Shown here in pieces: positions 35,476 through 43,428 of a DNA stretch of 64,000 bases. The DNA is from Ectothiorhodospiraceae bacterium BW-2 (lineage in GTDB: Bacteria > Pseudomonadota > Gammaproteobacteria > Thiohalomonadales > Thiohalomonadaceae), in NCBI GenBank assembly GCA_008375315.1, contig CP032507.1, positions 1,415,001-1,479,000 on the forward strand, given 5' to 3'. Within the stretch, counting starts at the first letter, position 1, and each line of letters starts with the position of its first letter. A model generated the notes under the pieces. It was given only the letters and a program-made list of their open reading frames with translations. It made no database searches and was not told the origin of the DNA. A program made the position numbers and the translations under genes.

Positions 35476-36398
35476 CAAATCGGCGATAGCAGCTCGACAC
35501 TCTCCGGCACTACATGGCGAATCTGGTTGGCGATCGCCTCAATGGCACGGCCTCTAGGAGAGCTGCGGCGGTAGATAAGTGCGACTCGACGACACGCCCC
35601 CGCCATCTCTATCGGTCGCACAGTCACATTCATCCCAGCCAGCCATATCGGTTGTACCGCAAGTGCCGGAATCAGAGTACAGCCAAATCCCTGCCCCACT
35701 AGCCGCACCACCGTCTCTAAGTTCGCCGCCCGCAGCCCGACCGGATCGCGATTAGATAACCCCCTCTTACCGCGACAGACCTCCAACACCTGATCGGCCA
35801 AACAGTGACCATCGGCTAACAGCAGCAGCTCGCTACTCTGCAGATGGCGTTGTTCGATCAGAGAGTCGTCCCTATAGGGGTGATCGGTCGCATGGGCAAA
35901 CCAGAACGGCTCTTGATAGAGCGGTAACGACTCTAGTTCTGGGTGCGGCTCCTTGGTCGCAATTACCGCAGCATCGAGCTGGTGGTCGAGAAGCTGCTGT
36001 AATAGATTAGTCGTAATATCCTCAATGAGTCGCAGCTCCATTTGCGGTACACTTTGCCGTAACTCTCCTAAAAAGAGCGGCACCAGCCACGGGCTAATAG
36101 TGTGAATCGCCCCCAACCGAAACGGCCCCGAAAAGGGATCTCGTGCGGCTTGTGCCAACTCCTGTAGCTTCTCGCTCTCCTGCAACACTCGCCGCGCTTG
36201 AGCGATAATCGTCTCGCCAACACGGGTCGGCACCACCTGACGATGGTTTCGTTCAAATAGCGCCACCCCTAGCTCCTGCTCCAGCTTCTTTAATTGGCCG
36301 CTTAAGGTGGGCTGACTGACAAAACAGCTCTCTGCCGCCTTACCAAAGTGGCGCTGCTCATTGACAGCAATTAAGTAGTGGAGGTCTCGTAAATTCAT
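35472..36398 (-). CDS. oxyR: LysR-type hydrogen peroxide sensor OxyR
   Basis: The 308-residue product has an N-terminal winged HTH (MNLRDLHYLIAVNEQRHFGK, SQPTLSGQLKKLE). DGHCLADQVLEVC places cysteines at residues 199 and 208, the same numbers as the peroxide-sensing pair of E. coli OxyR. It activates peroxide defence genes when C199-C208 form a disulfide. The ATG overlaps the stop of the upstream mshP-like gene (ATGA), so it is translationally coupled to the pilus operon, an unusual setting. The 3' end converges with the heme island, and its last 32 bases are duplicated at 23895. Confidence 0.93.
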   Translation of the reverse strand: MNLRDLHYLIAVNEQRHFGKAAESCFVSQPTLSGQLKKLEQELGVALFERNHRQVVPTRVGETIIAQARRVLQESEKLQELAQAARDPFSGPFRLGAIHTISPWLVPLFLGELRQSVPQMELRLIEDITTNLLQQLLDHQLDAAVIATKEPHPELESLPLYQEPFWFAHATDHPYRDDSLIEQRHLQSSELLLLADGHCLADQVLEVCRGKRGLSNRDPVGLRAANLETVVRLVGQGFGCTLIPALAVQPIWLAGMNVTVRPIEMAGACRRVALIYRRSSPRGRAIEAIANQIRHVVPESVELLSPIC

Positions 36399-36814
36399 GG
36401 GGAGTGGGGCATAAACTGGATCGTCAACATCCGTTGCACCTCGGGGTTACCCGTTGTGCCGCCTGCCATGCCGGTGCTTTTAATAACATAGAAGTCGCAT
36501 GAAGCACTGTTACAAATGTCGTTGCCAGCATCAATAACATATTGAGTCACTTCCGTCTTAAACCAAATAGTTGCATTACCACTATCCAATGCTACCGCAG
36601 AACCAGTAGTACCATCACCACTATTTTGAGTGATATCGTACAGTGCCCAATCGATCCCACTCTCGGCAGCTAGCAGCGCCCGAGCCGATTGTAGCTCATT
36701 AATCGTCACAACATTACCGTGAATGGTCATCTGGGTCATTAATATCCCCAAAAAGGCCATCACCGTAATTAAGAAAATTGCGCTAATAAGTGAGGCTCCC
36801 TGTTGCTGTTTCAT
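36395..36814 (-). CDS. mshP: MSHA minor pilin MshP-like
   Basis: The 139-residue product begins MKQQQGASLISAIFLITVMA, with a class III-like prepilin hydrophobic stretch (about 8-28) and the MshP/PilX-like sequence LLAAESGIDWALYDITQ. Two cysteines (ICNSASCDFYV) may pair. The start overlaps the upstream mshO stop (ATGA) and the stop overlaps oxyR. MshP is a minor component of MSHA-type IV pili, used for attachment. Confidence 0.82.
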   Translation of the reverse strand: MKQQQGASLISAIFLITVMAFLGILMTQMTIHGNVVTINELQSARALLAAESGIDWALYDITQNSGDGTTGSAVALDSGNATIWFKTEVTQYVIDAGNDICNSASCDFYVIKSTGMAGGTTGNPEVQRMLTIQFMPHSP

Positions 36815-37683
36815 GGTGTATTCCTCACATGCATCTCCTGTACCATCGTCACCGACTCATCACCTTCGGTGAGGGTTAGAGTTACCTTTAAAATGGCGTT
36901 GCTGGTGAGTGAGGTGGGGAGATATTCAAAAGTAGCATTTAATGACTCACTTGAGACTAATATCAGATCAGTGTCTGACCAATTAGCATTACCATCACTA
37001 CAATTAGTATTAAACTGATTAGTCGACGTGTCTCCAGCAAAAGTACGATGCCAATAGAGTGCATTGCTTGTGACCCCAATGTCATGACAATAATCGGCAA
37101 TTTGAAAATGTTGTGAGGCGGGTTCGACACTCCATTTTTGTGAACTAAAAGTAAGCAACTGCACCTCTTTATTTCCAGTATCTTCATTATTATCATTATC
37201 ATCATTGTCTCTATCCTTTGCGACAACATTAGTAATCCTACTAGAACGGTCATTCAAAACAGATTCAGAGTCATTATAAATTACCAACATATCAGTATTA
37301 ATAAAGTTAGTATATTCAGCTCCCAAAACATATAAATTAGTCATATTTGCATTTTTACGAAAGCGTCTATTCGCCTGATATTTACTGTTACTAAAACCAT
37401 CCTTTTGCGACATATAACGCCCACCAATCTTACTTGTCACAAACTCAACCCCCTGACCACTATTCAACTCTCGCACAGTATTCGGCACTACCTGCCGTAC
37501 CTCTCGTGCTAGTCGCTCTAAAGCTAACCGCCCGCGAGCCGTTAACTCCATCCGTATTTCGGTATCGCTATAGGCATTAATGGTTTGGGTTATAATGGGA
37601 GCCAAAATCCCCGCCACAATGCCGATAATGACAATCGTCATAACCAGCTCTACCAGAGTAAAACCGCTTTTGAGTCTGTGCAT
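36811..37683 (-). CDS. mshO: MSHA minor pseudopilin MshO-like
   Basis: The 290-residue product begins MHRLKSGFTLVELVMTIVII, with prepilin cleavage expected between G7 and F8 and Glu at position +5. LTARGRLALERLAREVRQVVPN is characteristic of MshO/PilW-like proteins. The C terminus is a beta-rich head. It abuts mshD (1-base overlap at 37683) and overlaps mshP by 4 bases. Confidence 0.87.
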   Translation of the reverse strand: MHRLKSGFTLVELVMTIVIIGIVAGILAPIITQTINAYSDTEIRMELTARGRLALERLAREVRQVVPNTVRELNSGQGVEFVTSKIGGRYMSQKDGFSNSKYQANRRFRKNANMTNLYVLGAEYTNFINTDMLVIYNDSESVLNDRSSRITNVVAKDRDNDDNDNNEDTGNKEVQLLTFSSQKWSVEPASQHFQIADYCHDIGVTSNALYWHRTFAGDTSTNQFNTNCSDGNANWSDTDLILVSSESLNATFEYLPTSLTSNAILKVTLTLTEGDESVTMVQEMHVRNTP

Positions 37684-38186
37684 TAAAAATTACTCCGATA
37701 GGCGACTAGGGAAATGGTCTCGCTCATTGGTGTGGTGACAGAGACCTCAATTTTACGGACATCGGCAGCCGGAATACTGTGCCAAGCTGAACTAGGCTCT
37801 GTTACTGATACAGTTACACTATATCCAGAAAAGTCGTTTAAATCGGTTCCGGTTTGATCTTTTGGAGGATTATCACTTAAGTTGTGGTAGTCGTCGATAT
37901 CATCATAAGCAGCACGACTATCACCATCATCGCCAATAGCAACAATATCTCCGGCAGCTACCCTCCCTCCCCCATTCGGAGTAGCCTCATTCCATTTTTT
38001 ACGCAAAATCTCATCCATATACATATTCGCCAGCGAAATCGCCTTCTGCCGTAGTAGCGGCTCATGGCTATGGGAGACATTAGTGGTAAAGAGAGTAACC
38101 GTGCCGGTAATTGCGATACCGACAATCACAATAAAAATGACCGACTCTATCAGACTAAAACCGTAATATTTATGTTTCACTGTCAT
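37683..38186 (-). CDS. mshD: MSHA minor pseudopilin MshD-like
   Basis: The 167-residue product begins MTVKHKYYGFSLIESVIFIV, with prepilin cleavage at G9/F10 and Glu at +5. KAISLANMYMDEILRKKW matches the region after the helix in MshD/PilV-like proteins. The gene lies 20 bases after the last unit of the Rpn array, which separates it from mshC; in Vibrio mshC and mshD are adjacent. Confidence 0.85.
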   Translation of the reverse strand: MTVKHKYYGFSLIESVIFIVIVGIAITGTVTLFTTNVSHSHEPLLRQKAISLANMYMDEILRKKWNEATPNGGGRVAAGDIVAIGDDGDSRAAYDDIDDYHNLSDNPPKDQTGTDLNDFSGYSVTVSVTEPSSAWHSIPAADVRKIEVSVTTPMSETISLVAYRSNF

Positions 38187-38206
38187 TATCTATCCTAAGT
38201 TATGGC

Positions 38207-38503
38207 TTAGTGGTGCTGCTTCTGTAGCCAATTATCCAGCTCGCCCCCATTAGCAAAATCGAGCAACACGTCAAACAACTTCTCCAACTGTTCAAACGAT
38301 AACCTGTCGAGCCGCTTTTGCTGATACGCTGTTAACGGTTGCGTTAGCTTACGCTCTAACCGTAATAGCGTCATCGCTTGCTGTACCGGTTCATACTCTA
38401 CTGCCGACATAATCTCTCTCTCCTCTTGCCAGTGTCTGAAAAGCGTTTTAAAAACTAAATCATTTTTGGGGTCAAGTAACCCGGAAGATGGGGAAGAGGC
38501 CAC
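38207..38503 (-). CDS. Mini Rpn protein (unit F), doubly deleted
   Basis: The 98-residue product keeps the N-terminal MASSPSSGLLDPKNDLVFK and then joins directly to RHWQEEREIMSAVEYEPVQ, the same joint as in unit E. A second gap removes the variable helical linker (SADEKTRRRAF to ARQL), so TLLRLERKLTQPL follows. The C-terminal helical segment (LSFEQLEKLFDVLLDF) remains and has diverged more than in the other units. All residues expected for PD-(D/E)XK catalysis after the first motif are missing. It cannot be a nuclease; it may bind full-length units. Confidence 0.75.
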   Translation of the reverse strand: MASSPSSGLLDPKNDLVFKTLFRHWQEEREIMSAVEYEPVQQAMTLLRLERKLTQPLTAYQQKRLDRLSFEQLEKLFDVLLDFANGGELDNWLQKQHH

Positions 38504-38509
38504 TTAATT

Positions 38510-38998
38510 TTAGTGCTGCTGCTGTTGTAACCAACGCTCTAAATCATCACCATTAACAAAGTCAAACAGCGCTTCGGCCAGCTTCTCCAACTGTTCAAAT
38601 GATAACCTTTCAAGCTGCTCTTGCTGATACGCGGTTAACGATTGCGCTAACTTACGCGCTAGCTGCCGCGCAATTATCTGCCGTTCACGCATCAATGCCT
38701 GCTCTAATGCCTGTTCTACCCCCAGCTCTACCCCCTGCTCTATCCCCTGCGCCACACCCTTTGCGGTAGCCGCAGCCAGAGCCGAGCGCTCATCCCGTAG
38801 CGCCCGCTCCCGCACAAAGGCTCGCCGGCGCGTCTTTTCATCAGCGCTTAGCTGCCGCAACAGCGTCATCGCTTGCTGTACCGGTTCATACTCTACTGCC
38901 GACATAATCTCTCTCTCCTCTTGCCAGTGTCTGAAAAGCGTTTTAAAAACTAAATCATTTTTGGGGTCAAGTAACCCGGAAGATGGGGAAGAGGCCAC
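38510..38998 (-). CDS. Mini Rpn protein (unit E), nuclease core deleted in frame
   Basis: The 162-residue product is exactly 162 codons shorter than unit C. Residues equivalent to 23-184 are missing, with the joint KTLF/RHWQ at a short T-rich match. Lost are the LDIL Asp and the E-x-Q catalytic motif. Kept are the first 22 residues, the helical region SADEKTRRRAFVRERALRDE, the glycine-rich linker (GVAQGIEQGVELGVEQALEQ) and the C-terminal helices. In E. coli Rpn systems a small protein from the 3' part of the gene blocks the toxic full-length nuclease; this gene has that composition, plus an N-terminal tag. Inference. Confidence 0.78.
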   Translation of the reverse strand: MASSPSSGLLDPKNDLVFKTLFRHWQEEREIMSAVEYEPVQQAMTLLRQLSADEKTRRRAFVRERALRDERSALAAATAKGVAQGIEQGVELGVEQALEQALMRERQIIARQLARKLAQSLTAYQQEQLERLSFEQLEKLAEALFDFVNGDDLERWLQQQQH

Positions 38999-39004
38999 TT
39001 AATT

Positions 39005-39967
39005 TTAGTGCTGCTGCTGTTGTAACCAACGCTCTAAATCATCACCATTAACAAAGTCAAACAGCGCTTCGGCCAGCTTCTCCAACTGTTCAAATGATAA
39101 CCTGTCGAGCCGCTCTTGCTGATACGCGGTTAACGATTGCGCTAACTTACGCGCTAGCTGCCGCGCAATTATCTGCCGTTCACGCATCAATGCCTGCTCT
39201 AATGCCTGTTCTACCCCCAGCTCTACCCCCTGCGCCACACCCTTTGCGGTAGCCGCAGCCAGAGCCGAGCGCTCATCCCGTAGCGCCCGCTCCCGCACAA
39301 AGGCTCGCCGGCGCGTCTTTTCATCAGCACTCAGCTGCCGTAATAGCGTCATCGCTTGCTGTACCGGTTCATACTCTACTGCCGACATAATCTCTCTCTC
39401 CTCTTGCCAGTGTCTGAAAAATTTCACCCAGCTGCGTAGCGCCTTGCCGCCGTATGCGAGCCGATCTATTTTCGGTAGCTCTATCAGGTGCAGCTGCAGT
39501 TCATCACCGAGCTGCACTGCCGGATTAGTTCGATCCCGCATCTCAAAACACCAGTGCGCCTGTTCGCTACAGTCCGCCTCGTTAAACAGGTTAAAATTGA
39601 GCAGGTGGATACCAATCACCGGCTGCAAGAGCGCATAGTCGTCACCCGGCTCTAGCTGGCTGGTGAGCGTTCTGGCCAAATAGTAGCTACTGCGACGGCT
39701 CCACGGATCGCTCTGCCTCACCTGCATCTCGATATTATAGCGCCGCTTAAACTCATCCTCGGCTAAAATATCGAGCTGAATAAATTTGCCCTGTAAATCC
39801 TCATCATAAATCTCCGGATTAAGGATAGTAATAGCGGTAATCAACGGAAACTGGTGCCGCACCGCATTAATCAGCTCACGCAGTAGCTGCGGCGCGGTGG
39901 TAAACAGCACTTTAAAAACTAGATCGTTTTTGGGGTCGAGTAACCCGGATGATGACGAAGAGGCCAC
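39005..39967 (-). CDS. Rpn/PDDEXK_2 family nuclease (unit D)
   Basis: The 320-residue product belongs to the Rpn family, once called transposases and now known as DNA nucleases that promote recombination or defend against phage. Motifs: LLDPKNDLVFK, FIQLDILAEDEFKRRYNIEMQ (catalytic Asp66 and E80-x-Q82), GIHLLNFNLF, then SADEKTRRRAFVRERALRDE. The C-terminal linker GVAQGVELGVEQALEQALMR is four residues shorter than in unit C. GTG start, 6 bases after the unit C stop. Confidence 0.88.
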   Translation of the reverse strand: MASSSSSGLLDPKNDLVFKVLFTTAPQLLRELINAVRHQFPLITAITILNPEIYDEDLQGKFIQLDILAEDEFKRRYNIEMQVRQSDPWSRRSSYYLARTLTSQLEPGDDYALLQPVIGIHLLNFNLFNEADCSEQAHWCFEMRDRTNPAVQLGDELQLHLIELPKIDRLAYGGKALRSWVKFFRHWQEEREIMSAVEYEPVQQAMTLLRQLSADEKTRRRAFVRERALRDERSALAAATAKGVAQGVELGVEQALEQALMRERQIIARQLARKLAQSLTAYQQERLDRLSFEQLEKLAEALFDFVNGDDLERWLQQQQH

Positions 39968-39973
39968 TTAATT

Positions 39974-40948
39974 TTAGTGCCGCTGCTGCTGTAACCAACG
40001 CTCTAAATCGTCCCCATTAGCAAAGTCAAACAGCGCTTCGGCCAGCCTCTCCAACTGTTCAAACGATAACCTTTCAAGCTGCTCTTGCTGATACGCGGTT
40101 AACGGTTGCGTTAGCTTACGCGCTAGCTGCCGGGCAATTATCTGCCGTTCACGCATCAATGCCTGCTCTAATGCCTGTTCTACCCCCAGCTCTACCCCCT
40201 GCTCTATCCCCTGCGCCACACCCTTTGCGGTAGCCGCAGCCAGAGCCGAGCGCTCATCCCGTAGCGCCCGCTCCCGCACAAAGGCTCGCCGGCGCGTCTT
40301 TTCATCAGCGCTTAGCTGCCGTAATAGCGTCATCGCTTGCTGTACCGGTTCATACTCTACTGCCGACATAATCTCTCTCTCCTCTTGCCAGTGTCTGAAA
40401 AATTTCACCCAGCTGCGTAGCGCCTTGCCGCCGTATGCGAGCCGATCTATTTTCGGTAGCTCTATCAGGTGCAGCTGCAGTTCATCACCGAGCTGCACTG
40501 CCGGATTGGTTCGATCCCGCATCTCAAAACACCAGTGCGCCTGTTCGCTACAGTCCGCCTCGTTAAACAGGTTAAAATTGAGCAGGTGGATACCAATCAC
40601 CGGCTGCAAGAGCGCATAGTCGTCACCCGGCTCTAGCTGACCGGTGAGCGTTCTGGCCAGATAGTAGCTGCTACGACGGCTCCACGGATCACTCTGCCTT
40701 ACCTGCATCTCGATATTATAGCGCCGCTTAAACTCATCCTCGGCTAAAATATCGAGCTGAATAAATTTGCCCTGCAAGTCCTCATCGTAAATCTCCGGAT
40801 TAAGGATAGTGATAGCGGTAATCAACGGAAACTGGTGCCGCACTGCATTAATCAGCTCACGCAGTAGCTGCGGCGCGGTGGTAAACAGCGTTTTAAAAAC
40901 TAAATCATTTTTGGGGTCAAGTAACCCGGAAGATGGGGAAGAGGCCAC
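39974..40948 (-). CDS. Rpn/PDDEXK_2 family nuclease (unit C)
   Basis: The 324-residue product is the longest unit. The nuclease core is intact (Asp66 in QLDIL, E80-M-Q82). The linker GVAQGIEQGVELGVEQALEQ equals that of unit E, and the N terminus (VFKTLF) is also the same as in E and F, so units E and F probably derive from a C-like gene. GTG start. Confidence 0.88.
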   Translation of the reverse strand: MASSPSSGLLDPKNDLVFKTLFTTAPQLLRELINAVRHQFPLITAITILNPEIYDEDLQGKFIQLDILAEDEFKRRYNIEMQVRQSDPWSRRSSYYLARTLTGQLEPGDDYALLQPVIGIHLLNFNLFNEADCSEQAHWCFEMRDRTNPAVQLGDELQLHLIELPKIDRLAYGGKALRSWVKFFRHWQEEREIMSAVEYEPVQQAMTLLRQLSADEKTRRRAFVRERALRDERSALAAATAKGVAQGIEQGVELGVEQALEQALMRERQIIARQLARKLTQPLTAYQQEQLERLSFEQLERLAEALFDFANGDDLERWLQQQRH

Positions 40949-40954
40949 TTAATT

Positions 40955-41893
40955 TTAGTGCCGCTGCTGTTGTAACCAACGCTCTAAATCATCACCATTA
41001 GCAAAGTCAAACAGCGCTTCGGCCAGCCTCTCCAACTGTTCAAACGATAACCTTTCAAGCTGCTCTTGCTGATACGCGGTTAACGGTTGCGCTAACTTAC
41101 GCGCTAGCTGCCGCGCAATTATCTGCCGTTCACGAATCAATCTCTGCTCTAATCCCTGCGCCACACCCTTTGCGGTAGCCGCAGCCAGAGCCGAGCGCTC
41201 ATCCCGTAGCGCCCGCTCCCGCACAAAGGCTCGCCGGCGCGTCTTTTCATCAGCACTTAGCTGCCGTAATAGCGTCATCGCTTGCTGTACCGGTTCATAC
41301 TCTACTGCCGACATAATCTCTCTCTCCTCTTGCCAGTGTCTGAAAAATTTCACCCAACTGCGTAGCGCCTTGCCGCCGTATGCGAGCCGATCTATTTTCG
41401 GTAGCTCTATCAGGTGCAGCTGCAGCTCATCACCGAGCTGCACTGCCGGATTGGTTCGATCCCGCATCTCAAAACACCAGTGCGCCTGTTCGCTACAGTC
41501 CGCCTCGTTAAACAGGTTAAAATTGAGCAGGTGGATACCAATTACCGGCTGCAAGAGCGCATAGTCGTCACCCGGCTCTAGCTGACCGGTGAGCGTTCTG
41601 GCCAGATAGTAGCTGCTGCGACGGCTCCACGGATCACTCTGCCTTACCTGCATCTCGATATTATAGCGCCGCTTAAACTCATCCTCGGCTAAAATATCGA
41701 GCTGAATAAATTTGCCCTGCAAGTCCTCATCGTAAATCTCCGGATTAAGGATAGTGATAGCGGTAATCAACGGAAACTGATGCCGCACTGCATTAATCAG
41801 CTCACGCAGTAGCTGCGGCGCGGTGGTAAACAGCACTTTAAAAACTAAATCATTTTTGGGGTCAAGTAACCCGAAAGATGGAGAAGAGGCCAC
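40955..41893 (-). CDS. Rpn/PDDEXK_2 family nuclease (unit B)
   Basis: The 312-residue product has an intact core (Asp66, E80, Q82). The linker is the short form GVAQGLEQRLIRERQIIARQ, like unit A. The N terminus begins MASSPSFGLLDPKNDLVFKV. GTG start 6 bases after the unit A stop, with no separate ribosome site, so translation depends on the upstream unit. Confidence 0.88.
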   Translation of the reverse strand: MASSPSFGLLDPKNDLVFKVLFTTAPQLLRELINAVRHQFPLITAITILNPEIYDEDLQGKFIQLDILAEDEFKRRYNIEMQVRQSDPWSRRSSYYLARTLTGQLEPGDDYALLQPVIGIHLLNFNLFNEADCSEQAHWCFEMRDRTNPAVQLGDELQLHLIELPKIDRLAYGGKALRSWVKFFRHWQEEREIMSAVEYEPVQQAMTLLRQLSADEKTRRRAFVRERALRDERSALAAATAKGVAQGLEQRLIRERQIIARQLARKLAQPLTAYQQEQLERLSFEQLERLAEALFDFANGDDLERWLQQQRH

Positions 41894-41899
41894 TTAATT

Positions 41900-42835
41900 T
41901 TAGTGCCGCTGCTGTTGTAACCAACGCTCTAAATCGTCACCATTAGCAAAGTCAAACAGCGCTTCGGCCAGCTCCTCCAACTGTTCAAACGATAACCTTT
42001 CAAGCTGCTCTTGCTGATACGCGGTTAACGGTTGCGCTAACTTACGTTCTAGTAACCGGGCAATCATCTGCCGTTCACGAATCAATCTCTGCTCTAATCC
42101 CTGCGCCACACCCTTTGCTGTGGCCGCAGCCAGAGCCGAGCGCTCATCCCGTAACGCCCGCTCCCGCACAAAGGCTCGCCGGCGCGTCTTTTCATCAGCA
42201 CTTAGATGCCGTAATAGCGTCATCGCTTGCTGTACCGGTTCATACTCTACTGCCGACATAATCTCTCTCTCCTCTTGCCAGTGTCTGAAAAATTTCACCC
42301 AACTGCGTAGCGCCTTGCCGCCGTATGCGAGCCGATCTATTTTCGGTAGCTCTATCAGGTGCAGCTGTAGCTCATCACCGAGCTGCACTGCCGGATTGGT
42401 TCGATCCCGCATCTCAAAACACCAGTGCGCCTGTTCGCTACAGTCCGCCTCGTTAAACAGGTTAAAATTGAGTAGGTGGATACCTATCACCGGCTGCAAG
42501 AGCGCATAGTCGTCACCCGGCTCTAGCTGGCTGGTGAGCGTTCTGGCCAGATAGTAGCTGCTACGACGGCTCCACGGATCGCTCTGCCTCACCTGCATCT
42601 CGATATTATAGCGCCGCTTAAACTCATCCTCGGCTAAAATATCGAGCTGAATAAATTTGCCCTGTAAATCCTCATCGTAAATCTCCGGATTAAGGATAGT
42701 AATAGCGGTAATCAACGGAAACTGGTGCCGCACCGCATTAATCAGCTCACACAGTAGCTGCGGTGCAGTGGTAAACAGCACTTTAAAAACTAGATCGTTT
42801 TTGGGGTCGAGTAGCGGCTGTTGGGTGAACGGCAT
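41900..42835 (-). CDS. Rpn/PDDEXK_2 family nuclease (unit A, founder position)
   Basis: First unit of the array. ATG at 42835 (MPFTQQPLLDPKNDLVFKVL) is preferred over the upstream TTG at 42859, which overlaps mshC. Its N terminus differs from the MASS start of all later units, so it probably occupies the original junction with mshC. The nuclease core is intact; linker GVAQGLEQRLIRERQMIARL. It begins 10 bases after the mshC stop. Confidence 0.88.
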   Translation of the reverse strand: MPFTQQPLLDPKNDLVFKVLFTTAPQLLCELINAVRHQFPLITAITILNPEIYDEDLQGKFIQLDILAEDEFKRRYNIEMQVRQSDPWSRRSSYYLARTLTSQLEPGDDYALLQPVIGIHLLNFNLFNEADCSEQAHWCFEMRDRTNPAVQLGDELQLHLIELPKIDRLAYGGKALRSWVKFFRHWQEEREIMSAVEYEPVQQAMTLLRHLSADEKTRRRAFVRERALRDERSALAAATAKGVAQGLEQRLIRERQMIARLLERKLAQPLTAYQQEQLERLSFEQLEELAEALFDFANGDDLERWLQQQRH

Positions 42836-42845
42836 AACGGCAAGT

Positions 42846-43352
42846 TCAATGCGCGACAAAACCGGTTAGTTGATACAGTGTTAACGCTTTAGAAACAGAA
42901 CCAATTGTAATAGTAATGGTGACATCATTATCTATTTCATCCACTGCACCGCTACCGCTATTTGGTTTTAGCGGCATACCACGGCTATTAAAAAAAATCG
43001 TGCTCTCTGACGAGCTCAAACTAACACCGCTACTCCAGCTTTGGACATAGAGACCACTTCCGGTTAAGTTTTTGACACTATTATCAGAAGCAATATTACC
43101 GTCACTAGTCATTGTGGCAACCTGATAGCCATTACCACTAAATTTAATCCCGTAATAGTTCTCAAACCCACTATGCTGCATCGCCTGTGCCTGAGCATAG
43201 CGAATCGCCTCCACAACTTCCCGCGCTTTTTCGACGACTTTAAACTCATTTTGGTTAAATTTAGGTGCCGCATAGGCAGCCAAAATGCCGATTAATACAA
43301 TGACCATGACTAACTCGACCAGAGTAAAGCCGAATTGGCTATTTTTAACCAT
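42846..43352 (-). CDS. mshC: MSHA minor pseudopilin MshC-like (GspH/FimT type)
   Basis: The ATG at 43352 (MVKNSQFGFTLVELVMVIVL) is preferred to one 24 bases upstream because it gives a normal prepilin leader (cleavage G8/F9, Glu at +5). KFNQNEFKVVEKAREVVEAI and the C-terminal head with FNSRGMPL fit GspH/FimT-like initiators. It lies between the single Rpn gene (43429) and the Rpn array. Confidence 0.83.
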   Translation of the reverse strand: MVKNSQFGFTLVELVMVIVLIGILAAYAAPKFNQNEFKVVEKAREVVEAIRYAQAQAMQHSGFENYYGIKFSGNGYQVATMTSDGNIASDNSVKNLTGSGLYVQSWSSGVSLSSSESTIFFNSRGMPLKPNSGSGAVDEIDNDVTITITIGSVSKALTLYQLTGFVAH

Positions 43353-43428
43353 ATTTAACTCTCTTTTTTGCACCAAAACTGACCCTTAATACTTATAGCC
43401 ACTACAAACCGAATATCCGTAACAACAC

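Larger units (their letters stand above)
29338..35503. repeat. Respiratory island copy 2 (intact)
   Basis: This is the full-length version of the duplicated island (partner at 17638-23926). It begins inside the 3' end of the transglycosylase gene and ends inside the 3' end of oxyR, which here is complete. All six island genes are intact. Copy 1 has the complete left neighbour and this copy has the complete right neighbour, so the ancestral order was transglycosylase, island, oxyR. Confidence 0.95.
38207..42835 (-). repeat. Tandem array of six Rpn/PDDEXK_2 genes
   Basis: Six genes in one direction, each separated by only AATTAA between one stop (TAA) and the next GTG start. The four upstream units are full length (~312-324 residues, period ~940-980 bp). 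The two downstream units have lost the same 162 codons, and the last has a second deletion. The array sits between mshC and mshD. Units are very similar at DNA level, which indicates recent amplification and ongoing recombination. Confidence 0.93.
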
